A stretch of 64,000 nucleotides of DNA, taken from an uncultured Eubacterium sp. Its GTDB lineage: Bacteria > Bacillota > Clostridia > Lachnospirales > Lachnospiraceae. This document shows, piece by piece, positions 52,831 to 61,598 of this stretch. How positions within the stretch are numbered: position 1 is the stretch's first letter; each line of letters starts with the position of its first letter. The stretch covers positions 1 to 64,000 of the forward strand of contig CAJUTM010000007.1 of NCBI GenBank assembly GCA_910589595.1, read 5' to 3'. The notes beneath the pieces are model-generated. The model ran no database searches. It had not been told where the DNA came from and saw only the letters and a list, made by a program, of their open reading frames with translations. The translations under genes and the position numbers were made by a program.

Positions 52831-52860
52831 CGGCGGGAAGGTGCCAGACGAAATGTAACA

Positions 52861-52897
52861 AAGAAAGTTTGACAAAGGAAACCGGAAACAGTATAAT
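52861..52897 (+). repeat. Right direct repeat of the island
   Basis: 37 bases matching 44360-44396 at 32 positions. In this copy the promoter boxes are perfect (TTGACA and TATAAT). The frame into AAG AAA GTT TGA also reads NVTKKV-stop, against NISKKV-stop at the end of the LysM gene, suggesting a relic of that gene end. Confidence 0.7.
52869..52897 (+). promoter_or_regulatory. Promoter of corA
   Basis: TTGACA (52869-52874), 17 bases, TATAAT (52892-52897): consensus in both boxes. The leader has a hairpin GGCGA..CCT / AGG..TCGCC (52918-52946) but no M-box. Confidence 0.85.
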
Positions 52898-52974
52898 AAG
52901 TATAATTTGGGAAACTAGGCGATGCCTTGTATTGTTAGGTGTCGCCATAATTTTCAGAGGGAAGGAGTACAAGC

Positions 52975-53901
52975 ATGATTTCGATTTATAAAACATTGGA
53001 AGAAGATTTTGTGACACTGGATAAAATCGAAGAGGGCTGCTGGATTACAGCGATACGTCCGAGTGAAGAGGAATTGTGCCGGTTGGAAGAGGAGACGGGG
53101 ATTGATATTGATGATTTGCGCGCGCCTCTGGATGATGAAGAGCGCTCCCGTATTGAGCTGGAAGACGGCTATACGATGATTTTGGTCGATATTCCCTCGC
53201 TGGATGAGAAAGACCGCTATGTGACTATCCCTCTCGGTATCTATATGACAAAGGAGCATATTGTGACGGTTTGTCTGGAGGAGACGCCGGTTTTAAAAGC
53301 CTTTGAGAGCCGCCGTGTGCGCGAATTTTATACGTTTAAGAAGACCCGCTTTGTCTTTCAGATTTTGTACCGCAACGCCGTATCGTATTTGCGTTATCTG
53401 CGAATCATTGACAGGAAAAGCGACCAGATAGAGGAGAAACTTCATATTTCACAGAAAAACAGCGAGCTCATTGAATTGCTGGAGTTAGAGAAGAGCCTTG
53501 TCTATTTTACGACGTCGCTGCGCTCGAATGAAGTTGTTTTGGAGAAATTATTGCGGACGGAAAAAGTGCGCAAGTATCCGGAAGACGAAGATTTGCTGGA
53601 AGATGTTATTATTGAGAATAAGCAGGCGATTGAGATGGCGAACATTTACAGCGGCATTCTCAGCGGCATGATGGATGCCTTTGCCTCGGTTATTTCCAAT
53701 AATCTCAATATCGTCATGAAATTTCTGGCGACGGTTACGATTGTATTGTCCATACCAACGATGATTGCCAGTTTTTTTGGCATGAATTTTGATAATATTC
53801 CGCTGGGACATTCACCGTGGGGATTTTTTACAATAATCGTGATTACGATGTTGATTTCCGGAGTGGTGGCTCTGTTTTTTCGAAAAAAGGATTTATTTTG
53901 A
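52975..53901 (+). CDS. corA: CorA-family divalent cation transporter
   Basis: 308 residues. Soluble N-terminal alpha/beta domain, long coiled helices, and two C-terminal membrane helices with the GMN signature (FFGMNFDNIP) between them. CorA pentamers import Mg2+ (or Co2+/Zn2+ in some members). The start follows GAAGGAG at 7 bases, under the consensus promoter at 52869. Confidence 0.94.
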   Translation: MISIYKTLEEDFVTLDKIEEGCWITAIRPSEEELCRLEEETGIDIDDLRAPLDDEERSRIELEDGYTMILVDIPSLDEKDRYVTIPLGIYMTKEHIVTVCLEETPVLKAFESRRVREFYTFKKTRFVFQILYRNAVSYLRYLRIIDRKSDQIEEKLHISQKNSELIELLELEKSLVYFTTSLRSNEVVLEKLLRTEKVRKYPEDEDLLEDVIIENKQAIEMANIYSGILSGMMDAFASVISNNLNIVMKFLATVTIVLSIPTMIASFFGMNFDNIPLGHSPWGFFTIIVITMLISGVVALFFRKKDLF

Positions 53902-53931
53902 TAAAGAGAATGAGTTGTTAAGGAGGCTAGT

Positions 53932-54091
53932 GTGAAAAATAAGCTCGATAACTTATTGTTTCACAAAGCGAACATAGTTCGCTTTACTATTTGTGCCGAA
54001 GCGCCACAAATAGTATTGATGTACAGAGCAAAAACAGCTCCGCTGCTTTTTGCTCGTACTTCCTCCGCTGCGCTTCGGAATGGAGGTTTCT
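53932..54091 (+). promoter_or_regulatory. Structured RNA element with pseudoknot, copy 3 (rhomboid-like leader)
   Basis: Hairpin A (53932-53964): GTGAAA..AATAAG / CTTATT..TTTCAC. An extra perfect hairpin AAAGCGAAC / GTTCGCTTT (53965-53985). Hairpin B: CTATTTGTG (53987-53995) / CACAAATAG (54005-54013); the full loop CCGAAGCGC (53996-54004) complements GCGCTTCGG (54070-54078), two bases before TGGAGG. Hairpin C (54026-54055): GAGCAAAAA / TTTTTGCTC. An AAGGAGG and GTG begin an open frame through it, but that frame is not shared by the other copies. Confidence 0.75.
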
Positions 54092-54988
54092 ATGAATTTT
54101 ATCGACCGATGGGAGAGAAGTAAATTCGGACGTTTCGGGGTTCCCAACCTGATGAAGTATGTCATTGCCATCAATGGGGCGGGGCTTCTGCTTGGTCTTA
54201 TGAACCCAAGTTTCTATTTTCAGTATCTGAGTCTGGATTTTAATGCCATTTTCCACGGACAAATCTGGCGTTTGTTTACTTTTATGCTCTGTCCGTCTGC
54301 CTTTAGTTCGGGAAATGAGTTTATCAATCTTTTCTGGTTTCTGATTTGGGCGCAGGTATACTATATGATTGGAACTAATTTAGAAAGGATGTGGGGCACG
54401 TTTCGCTTTACGCTTTTCTATTTTAGCGGCGTTCTGGAGATTATACTCGTCACGCTTATTTTCTATCTGTTTATGTTGTCAGGAGATGTTTTGCCTGCCT
54501 ATGTTATAGGCATTAATCTGGGGATGGGAGTCAGTTTTGTCTATCTGAATCAGACGCTGTTTCTCATGTTTGCCCTGCTGTTTCCGGATACGCAGTTTCT
54601 CGTATACTTTGTCATTCCGGTGAAAGCAAAATGGATGGCGGCTCTGTATTTGGTGTTGACCGGATACGATTTGGTACAGGCGCTGTATTACGGGGTGTAT
54701 TACGCTGTGGCGCTGATTGGCGTCTCGCTCATAAATCTTGTACTCTTCCTCTGGCTGGCGAAAGGAGCAGCGAGTCCGCGTCAGGCAGTCCGGCGGAGAA
54801 AGAGGCGGGTAGAGTTTCAGTATAAGGCACAGCCGAAAACTTCCGGCCTCCGCCACCGCTGTGCTATTTGCGGCAGGACGGAAGCGGATGCACCGGATTT
54901 GGATTTTCGTTATTGCTCAAAGTGCGAGGGGAATTTTGAATACTGTTCCGAGCACTTGTTTACACATGAACACGTGCGGCACGATTAA
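54092..54988 (+). CDS. Rhomboid/derlin-like membrane protein with C-terminal zinc-binding domain
   Basis: 298 residues from ATG 54092 (TGGAGG site). About six membrane helices in rhomboid order (IWRLFTFMLCP, FWFLIWAQVYYMIGTNLERM, then GTFRFTLFYFSG). Where rhomboid proteases carry GxSG it reads GINLGMGVSFVYL, so the catalytic Ser looks absent and the protein is more derlin-like. The last 45 residues have a Cys/His cluster (CAICGRTEADAPDLDFRYCS, then CEGNFEYCSEHLFTHEH) likely to bind zinc. Next to it is a protein mannosyltransferase, so a role in membrane protein handling is possible. Confidence 0.75.
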   Translation: MNFIDRWERSKFGRFGVPNLMKYVIAINGAGLLLGLMNPSFYFQYLSLDFNAIFHGQIWRLFTFMLCPSAFSSGNEFINLFWFLIWAQVYYMIGTNLERMWGTFRFTLFYFSGVLEIILVTLIFYLFMLSGDVLPAYVIGINLGMGVSFVYLNQTLFLMFALLFPDTQFLVYFVIPVKAKWMAALYLVLTGYDLVQALYYGVYYAVALIGVSLINLVLFLWLAKGAASPRQAVRRRKRRVEFQYKAQPKTSGLRHRCAICGRTEADAPDLDFRYCSKCEGNFEYCSEHLFTHEHVRHD

Positions 54989-55011
54989 AGAAAGCAGAAA
55001 GGATAAGAACT

Positions 55012-58000
55012 ATGAATTTTGAGGAATTGGGAAGTAGTGTACAGATGCTGGCTATTGTGGGGGCGCTTATGTGCGTATTTTTTGCCCTGCTCTATTATTA
55101 TCAGCTCCATCGGGAAGTGAGCGGTATCCGCATATATGTAAAAGAGAAACTTAACTGGTACAATCTCATGTGGGTACTGGGCGCGGCATTTATCGTCAAA
55201 CTGATTATCGCCGCTGTCTACGAGGGGCATGGAACCGATATGGGTTGTTTCAGCGCTTGGTCTGACCGCATTTTTAATGATGGGCCGTGGGGCTTCTATC
55301 ATTCCGATGCGTTTACCGATTATCCGCCGGGATATATGTCGCTGTTATGGATTGTCGGCGCACTGCGCAGTGTGTTCGGCCTTGATGTGGCGACTGGCAT
55401 GGGGCGTATCGCAATCAAAATGTTCCCGATACTGTTTGATTTGGGAGCAGGTATCTTTTTGTATAAAATCGCAAAGAGGAAGTTTTCGGAAGCTTCTTCC
55501 CTGCTGTTGTCGGTTACTTATGTGCTGAATCCGATTATTGTTCTCGACTCATCGGCATGGGGGCAGGTAGACGGCGCCTTTACTTTCTTTGTGCTTCTGG
55601 TAGGATATCTGTGCATGGAAGAGAAGAGGATTCCTGCTTATTTTGCCTTTGTGGCGGGTGTTTTGCTGAAACCGCAGATGTTAATATTTGCACCGATTCT
55701 CATTTGGACGATTATTGAGCAGGTGTTCCTGAAAGATTTGAATAAGGAAAAGGTGATAAAGGATTTAGTCGGCGGTCTGAGTGCGATTGCTGCCATGGTT
55801 ATCTTTACGCTGCCGTTTGGCGTTGACAAAGTATTTTCCCAGTATATCAATACGCTCGGTTCGTATCCGTATTGTACGATAAACGCCTACAATTTCTGGG
55901 CGCTGATGGGAGAGAACTGGCAGCCGCAGACGAATATGTTCTTTGGTCTCCGCGCCAGTACGTGGGGAACGCTGGCAATCTTTGTCTCCGTTGCCCTCAG
56001 CGGTTATATTTTCTATAAGTTAAGAGAGGATAAATCGCGTTATTTTCTGAGTATGGCAGTGATAATCGCCAATATGTTTATGTTCTCCGTGCGCATGCAT
56101 GAGAGATATTTGTTCCCGATTATCGTACTGCTTCTGGCAGCATTTCTCGTTAAGCCGACAAAGGAATTGTTCTTTACCTATGTGGCCTTTTCGGTCGTAC
56201 ATTTTCTCAATGTGGGGCATGTGCTGTGGGCATATATTGAACAGGACGGCAATACGGGGCCGAACGGCGGTCTGGTTGGCGTGACGTCGCTCTTGTCCCT
56301 GCTTGTTTTTGCCTACCTGTTTGTCGCTGTTTTCTCAAAATCGACGTTGGAAGATTTGCAGGAGAGAAAAGGACGGGTGAAGCGGGGTGTGCCAAATTAT
56401 ACCCAGAAAAAGCAAGAGCAGAAAGAAAAGAAAAAGTGGACGGATTATGTGCTGCACATACATCCTACGAAGAAAATGCCACGCTTTAGTAAATGGGACT
56501 GGATAGTATTGCTTGGCATTATCGCAGTATATAGTGCATTTGCCTTTTATGATTTAGGCGATATGGGCGCGCCGGAGACCGAATGGGTGGCGACGAAAGA
56601 AAATAAAACGATTACCCTTGATTTAGGTGAGAACCGCGATATCGGCATGATTTACACCTTTTTGGGAGTAAAAGAAAACCGCGTATATACGTTAGAAGTT
56701 TCCCAAAACGGACAGGACTATGAAAATAAAGGTTCGGTTCGCGCTACCAGCGTATTTTGCTGGGATCGCTTTAAGACATGGGAGGCCGATACGGAAAAAG
56801 AGGGCGGCGACTGGTATAACTGGAATAGAGATTACCGCTATATCCGTCTGACGGCGGCAGACAACCTCGATTCGGAGACGAGCATGCTCAAAGAGCTGGT
56901 CGTGACGGATAAGGACGGCAATGTAATTGAGCCGGTGAACAAGAATGAATATCCGACGCTCTTTGACGAGCAGCAATATTTTGAGCCGCAGGAAGACGCG
57001 CCGGAAACGGAATGGAAAGCGCCGGACAAGGGAACCGCCGTTACGATTGATTTGGGAAGAGATACCTATTTCAATCAGTTGCGCGGATTTTCCAAAACGA
57101 AGAAAAACCAGAAATTTAAAATAGAAGTTGCCAAACAGAGCGAAGAAGAAATCCAGTATATTGGCATGGGTGAATTAACGACCGGAGAGGCAGACGGCTG
57201 GAGTATATTACGTCAGACAAATGTTCCGGATAACAATGCGGGCTCGTATAGTTTTTCCTCGCAGGCATACCGCTATATCCGTCTGACTACATTGCAAAGC
57301 GGTATTTCCTTAAATGAACTCGTTGTCACAGATGGCAACAACCACACGCTGGAAATTCTCGATTATGAGGGCGGTGACAATCTGTTCGACGAGCAGGAGG
57401 GATATTATAAATCCATTACTTTCCGCAGTGGCACTTATTTCGATGAAATATATCACGCGAGAACGGCGTATGAAATGCTTCACGGCATTAGTAATTATGA
57501 GTGGACGCATCCGCCGCTCGGAAAAGTGTTTATCAGTCTCGGAGTCCGTGCCTTTGGCATGAATCCGTTTGGCTGGCGTATTATCGGCGTGTTGTTCGGT
57601 ATTGGCATGCTGCCGTTTATGTATCTGTTCGCCAGAAGATTGTTTGGGGCGAAGACGTGGGTGGCCGGAGCGCTGACATTCCTGTTTGCCTTTGATTTTA
57701 TGCATTTTACGCAGACAAGAATCTCCACGATTGACGTGTACGGAACATTTTTTATCATCGCGATGTTCTTCTTCATGTACTGGTACAGCCAGACGAGTTT
57801 TTATGATACAAAATTGTGGAAAACCTTTATTCCTCTCGGACTGAGCGCACTGATGATGGGACTTGGCTGTGCGTCCAAATGGACAGCGGTATATGCCTCT
57901 GCCGGTTTGGGACTGTTCTTCTTTGGCATTATCGGCTGGAGAGCCTATGAATACTATCTGGCGAAAAAGAATCCGACAGGAGAGACGGAGGGAATTTCGC

Positions 58001-59013
58001 ACCAGCATATTATAGAAGTATTTCCGCGTAAACTTATCTTCACGGTTTTGTTCTGCATTTTGTTTTTCATTGTTATTGCGGGAGCAATCTATCTATGTGC
58101 CTATATACCGTTTTCGGATAATGCCTCTGTCGGCGGCGGTGGCAATGCCCAGCGTTTTCTTGGTACGGACTGGGATGAGACGCCGGTGGCCGGTTTGGTA
58201 CAAGTGCTGCGCGATAACAGCGGCAATCCGTTTTGGGAATTGGTCGGAAAGATGGTTAATAACCAGAGGGCAATGTATATGTACCATCACGATTTGACGT
58301 CCACACATCCGTTTTCTTCTACATGGTTTGAGTGGCCGGTGATGATTCGTCCGATGTATTATCACAGCCAGACGATGAGTAACGGTCTCAAAGAGGGTAT
58401 CAGCGCCTTTGGAAATCCGCTCGTATGGTGGGCGGGTATACCTGCGTTACTGTTTATTACCTGTCCGCTCAGCGTGAAACGGCGCTTGAACCAGAAGCTG
58501 GGAAGCCTGCAGGCGCAGTGGGCTCAATGGGTAATATGCCTGTTCACGATGTTTATGGCATTGTACTCACTTTTCCTGCGGCAGACGAAGTATGCGGGGA
58601 TAGCGGAGTCGGAAGTATTCAGTCAGTGGGGCTGGTATGGAATACCGTTTATTTTCCTCGGGGCTGTCGGGTTTATTTTCCTATGCGTACAGTTGTTCAG
58701 TCGGGGAGAACGAATCGTAGTCTTTATGATATTTGCCTTTGCTGTACAGTATTTACCTTGGCTGTTAGTGCCGCGTTGTACATTCGCCTACCATTATTTC
58801 CCGAGTGTACCGTTTATTGCCATGATGGTGGCGTACAGTCTTGTTAAAATAGCGGAGTATAATAAAAAATGGCTGAAATGGTGCTTTATTTATCTGGCGC
58901 TGGCGTTCCTTTTGTTCCTGCTGTTCTATCCGGTATTGTCCGGACAGCCGATATTGGAAGGATTTGCCAGAGATGGTTTGCGCTGGATGGATACATGGCA
59001 GCTCGTAAGCTAA
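55012..59013 (+). CDS. Double GT-C glycosyltransferase: PMT-type protein mannosyltransferase fusion
   Basis: 1333 residues. The N-terminal half (about 1-440) is a multi-helix GT-C-like enzyme (GHGTDMGCFSAWSDRIFN, FTDYPPGYMSLLWIVG, acidic pair near the first loop). Two discoidin-like beta domains follow (about 515-660 and 660-790), each opening with APETEW. The C-terminal half is a PMT/GT39 module (FDEIYHARTAYEMLHGISNY, WTHPPLGK, CASKWTAVYA). PMT enzymes move mannose from a polyprenyl phosphate to Ser/Thr of exported proteins. Thr/Pro-rich surface proteins in this window are natural acceptors, which is inference. Confidence 0.85.
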   Translation: MNFEELGSSVQMLAIVGALMCVFFALLYYYQLHREVSGIRIYVKEKLNWYNLMWVLGAAFIVKLIIAAVYEGHGTDMGCFSAWSDRIFNDGPWGFYHSDAFTDYPPGYMSLLWIVGALRSVFGLDVATGMGRIAIKMFPILFDLGAGIFLYKIAKRKFSEASSLLLSVTYVLNPIIVLDSSAWGQVDGAFTFFVLLVGYLCMEEKRIPAYFAFVAGVLLKPQMLIFAPILIWTIIEQVFLKDLNKEKVIKDLVGGLSAIAAMVIFTLPFGVDKVFSQYINTLGSYPYCTINAYNFWALMGENWQPQTNMFFGLRASTWGTLAIFVSVALSGYIFYKLREDKSRYFLSMAVIIANMFMFSVRMHERYLFPIIVLLLAAFLVKPTKELFFTYVAFSVVHFLNVGHVLWAYIEQDGNTGPNGGLVGVTSLLSLLVFAYLFVAVFSKSTLEDLQERKGRVKRGVPNYTQKKQEQKEKKKWTDYVLHIHPTKKMPRFSKWDWIVLLGIIAVYSAFAFYDLGDMGAPETEWVATKENKTITLDLGENRDIGMIYTFLGVKENRVYTLEVSQNGQDYENKGSVRATSVFCWDRFKTWEADTEKEGGDWYNWNRDYRYIRLTAADNLDSETSMLKELVVTDKDGNVIEPVNKNEYPTLFDEQQYFEPQEDAPETEWKAPDKGTAVTIDLGRDTYFNQLRGFSKTKKNQKFKIEVAKQSEEEIQYIGMGELTTGEADGWSILRQTNVPDNNAGSYSFSSQAYRYIRLTTLQSGISLNELVVTDGNNHTLEILDYEGGDNLFDEQEGYYKSITFRSGTYFDEIYHARTAYEMLHGISNYEWTHPPLGKVFISLGVRAFGMNPFGWRIIGVLFGIGMLPFMYLFARRLFGAKTWVAGALTFLFAFDFMHFTQTRISTIDVYGTFFIIAMFFFMYWYSQTSFYDTKLWKTFIPLGLSALMMGLGCASKWTAVYASAGLGLFFFGIIGWRAYEYYLAKKNPTGETEGISHQHIIEVFPRKLIFTVLFCILFFIVIAGAIYLCAYIPFSDNASVGGGGNAQRFLGTDWDETPVAGLVQVLRDNSGNPFWELVGKMVNNQRAMYMYHHDLTSTHPFSSTWFEWPVMIRPMYYHSQTMSNGLKEGISAFGNPLVWWAGIPALLFITCPLSVKRRLNQKLGSLQAQWAQWVICLFTMFMALYSLFLRQTKYAGIAESEVFSQWGWYGIPFIFLGAVGFIFLCVQLFSRGERIVVFMIFAFAVQYLPWLLVPRCTFAYHYFPSVPFIAMMVAYSLVKIAEYNKKWLKWCFIYLALAFLLFLLFYPVLSGQPILEGFARDGLRWMDTWQLVS

Positions 59014-59058
59014 ACCGGATTGATAAAGTTATCGTTACAGATAGAAACGGAGGGCGTT

Positions 59059-60447
59059 TTGAAGAAGTTAATCAATGAAATCCATAAGGGAAAGAATATA
59101 AAGAAAAATCTTGTGTTGTACCGTGACAGGGCGGTACAGACTTATTGTGAATATGGAGTGTTAGATTTAACTTTCGGAGCCTATACTTTTATAGAACAGA
59201 TTGTGGAAGAACAGGCAGAGCGGGCGCAGAAAGAAAAAGATGTTATCGCGCCGGTTCTGCTTGCACTGGGGGAGCTGGCAAAAGAAGATTGTGCATACGG
59301 ACAGGTCGCTGGTGCGATGAAGAAGCTGCGTCAGGAAATTACGGATAAGATGGATCTTTTCACTTCCTATGCCGACAGCCTGATTTGTTATGAATATGTT
59401 CTGAACCGCATGGAATTAAAATTTCTGCCGGAAGAAAAACTCGCGGACATCTTTCACGAATTTGAGGAAGAGCAGTTTTTACGGCAGGTGAGAGAGTTTT
59501 TGACGGAGAGTAAAGACCAGAGTGTCATGCAGGACAGAGTCCGCCGTCTTGTCGGTCAGCTTCCCGTACATATGACAAAATATAAGCTGTTTGAGCAAAT
59601 AGGGGAAGCGCTTACGCTGTATCAGGGTTCGGATTGTGCTTCTCTGGATGAGTTTGTTTATATGCTCCGCACTTCGGCAATGCTATATAAACCGGAGAAG
59701 TATGCCGGAGAGTATGCGGCTGTCCAGTCTGACATAAAGCGTCTTCAGGAGGCGGATTATGCCGGACTGAGCGAAGAGGAATACAAAGAAATGATGGAAG
59801 TGCTCGAACGGGCAGCAGAAGCGGTTTACGGGCTTACGGATTTCTATTACAGCCTGCAGAAAGTAGTCAACGGCATATATGCCATGAGCCTGCTTTTTCC
59901 TTATATGGAGACAGAGAGTAAGCTTGTAAAAGACGGGCGTGCTATCTGGAAATGTCTTGCCATGCGTGAATGCCATCCGGAGATGTTGATTCCATTGGAG
60001 GGCCGCATTGAACAATGTATTGAAACATACGATTGTCTGGAGCCTGTTTTGTATGAGGTAAAAGATTCATATAAAGAGGAACTGCATGAGTTATCACTGA
60101 CGGAGTTTATCGACGATATGACGAAGATTGTCAGCCTGCTTTCGGACAGCCTGTTTGTTGATTTGGAGTGCGCCGGAGGGGAAAAGGTGGCAGACGCCGA
60201 CTATGTGCGGCAGTGCAGCGAACAGTTACGGGAAGAACTCTCGCAGCAGTTCCTCCAGCTCTCCCGTCCGCTAAAACGTGCAGTTACCAGTCAGCTTCTG
60301 GAAAAAATGCCGCTTATGTTCAGCAATATGCAGGAGTTGGAAGAGTATATCCGCGTAAATTTATTCGGCTGTCAGGACAGGGCGGAAAAAGCTGTTGTTA
60401 TGCTGCTTTTGCAGGAATTGATGCAGGAAGAAAAGGGATGGAGTTGA
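59059..60447 (+). CDS. Hypothetical helical protein, 462 residues
   Basis: TTG at 59059 follows GGAGG at 5 bases; the frame is open upstream to 59020 but without a site. The protein is soluble, acidic and almost entirely predicted helical (KKLINEIHKGKNIKKNLVLY, EQIVEEQAERAQKEKD). I do not recognise the family. It is 45 bases after the mannosyltransferase and is followed by three genes at 1-15 base spacing, so it belongs to the operon that ends in gerW. Confidence 0.7.
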   Translation: MKKLINEIHKGKNIKKNLVLYRDRAVQTYCEYGVLDLTFGAYTFIEQIVEEQAERAQKEKDVIAPVLLALGELAKEDCAYGQVAGAMKKLRQEITDKMDLFTSYADSLICYEYVLNRMELKFLPEEKLADIFHEFEEEQFLRQVREFLTESKDQSVMQDRVRRLVGQLPVHMTKYKLFEQIGEALTLYQGSDCASLDEFVYMLRTSAMLYKPEKYAGEYAAVQSDIKRLQEADYAGLSEEEYKEMMEVLERAAEAVYGLTDFYYSLQKVVNGIYAMSLLFPYMETESKLVKDGRAIWKCLAMRECHPEMLIPLEGRIEQCIETYDCLEPVLYEVKDSYKEELHELSLTEFIDDMTKIVSLLSDSLFVDLECAGGEKVADADYVRQCSEQLREELSQQFLQLSRPLKRAVTSQLLEKMPLMFSNMQELEEYIRVNLFGCQDRAEKAVVMLLLQELMQEEKGWS

Positions 60448-60448
60448 C

Positions 60449-60787
60449 ATGATTTACTGGTATTCGGATTTATATATGGATGAGAAAGTTGCCAAACATC
60501 CGAAAAAATGTAAAAAGAGAGTGGTGGCGCGCCGTCCGTGGAAAAAAAGTTATGTCGCAATTACATTAGCGTTAAATGAAAAGAATCTATTCGAAATGAT
60601 GGAGACGAGGCAGTTGTTTTTCCGGCGGTATGCTTATCTGGACTTATATGTTGTCGGTCTCGCGGCCAATCAGAAAGAGGCAGGCGAACTTTTGCAGCGG
60701 ATGATACTGGATATGTGGCGTCTGGATTCCTCGGTTCGTCCGTATCAATATTTTGTAAAAGAAAAGTTTTCGGGGAAAATGGAGTAA
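60449..60787 (+). CDS. Hypothetical protein, 112 residues
   Basis: Starts one base after the preceding stop, with GGAG upstream. Basic, soluble, with a Lys/Arg-rich segment near the N terminus (KHPKKCKKRVVARRPWKKS) and a helical C-terminal half. I know no function. Close coupling to the preceding unknown gene suggests a shared complex. Confidence 0.7.
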   Translation: MIYWYSDLYMDEKVAKHPKKCKKRVVARRPWKKSYVAITLALNEKNLFEMMETRQLFFRRYAYLDLYVVGLAANQKEAGELLQRMILDMWRLDSSVRPYQYFVKEKFSGKME

Positions 60788-60802
60788 GGAAGTTGAAAGC
60801 AG

Positions 60803-61597
60803 ATGTGGATTGTTTTGACAATTCTAAAATGGATAGGATTTATTTTCGGGGGCATTCTGGCATTGCTTTTATTTTTTAGTGCTCTTGTTATTTTTGTTCC
60901 GCTCCGTTATTATGTGAGAGTGAACAGTCAGGACAAGCTGACATATTCCTATTGTTTTCGCTGGCTTGCCGTCGTCGCCGTCCGCAAGGGCGCGCATTCG
61001 GACAAGGTTTTGCTGACACTGTTTGGCATTCCCGTTAAATGTCTGGCCGGAGGGAAAAAAAAGACGGAGAAAAAGAAAGACGAAAACCCAGCTTCGGTTG
61101 ATGACAACCACCAAAGCGAGCCGCCGGATAAGGGGAAAAAGCCGTCAGAAAGGCCGCTGAAAAAGCGGCGTCAGAAAAGGGCGGGTTTAAAACGGAGTAA
61201 ATCGAAAAAGTCCTTTTCATTTGCAGGAGTATCTAGTATAATTGGTTTGATAAAGGAAAGCAGAAACCGCCGTGTGATAAAGAAACTGTTGCGGGAGATA
61301 CTATTACTGATTCGGTATTTATCGCCGACGAGAGTGAGAGGAAGAATCATTGTGGGGACCGGCGACCCCTGTACGACCGGAATGCTTTTAGGGGGGATTA
61401 GTTTGTTTCCGGCCGCATATCAGGATGGCGTGCGGATTGTTCCGGATTTTGAGGAAAAGCATTTTGAGGCAGACGGATTTATAAAGGGAAAAATACGGAT
61501 GATATATTTTTTGCGACTTCTTCACCGGCTCTATCAGGATAGAGAGCTGAAAGCGTTGTGGAAACAGATTAATAAAGTAAAAAAGGAGGCTGCATGA
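60803..61597 (+). CDS. DUF2953 membrane-anchored protein (YtfI type)
   Basis: 264 residues. N-terminal membrane helix (about 5-30), a beta strand block (VPLRYYVRVNSQDKLTYSYC), a Lys-rich linker (about 85-135) and a helical C-terminal half with RVRGRIIVGTGDPCTTGMLL, typical of DUF2953. In Bacillus the homologue ytfI lies directly before ytfJ (gerW), as here, which supports both calls. Precise role unknown. Confidence 0.82.
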   Translation: MWIVLTILKWIGFIFGGILALLLFFSALVIFVPLRYYVRVNSQDKLTYSYCFRWLAVVAVRKGAHSDKVLLTLFGIPVKCLAGGKKKTEKKKDENPASVDDNHQSEPPDKGKKPSERPLKKRRQKRAGLKRSKSKKSFSFAGVSSIIGLIKESRNRRVIKKLLREILLLIRYLSPTRVRGRIIVGTGDPCTTGMLLGGISLFPAAYQDGVRIVPDFEEKHFEADGFIKGKIRMIYFLRLLHRLYQDRELKALWKQINKVKKEAA

Positions 61598-61598
61598 C

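Noticed and set aside
52898..52974. Mg2+ riboswitch (M-box) before corA
   Set aside because: The leader is only about 70 bases with one hairpin; the M-box is much longer and more complex.
53968..53982. GCGAACATAGTTCGC as a LexA (SOS) box
   Set aside because: The clostridial/Bacillus box needs CGAAC-N4-GTTCG; here the spacer is three bases, and the sequence is the extra hairpin of RNA copy 3.
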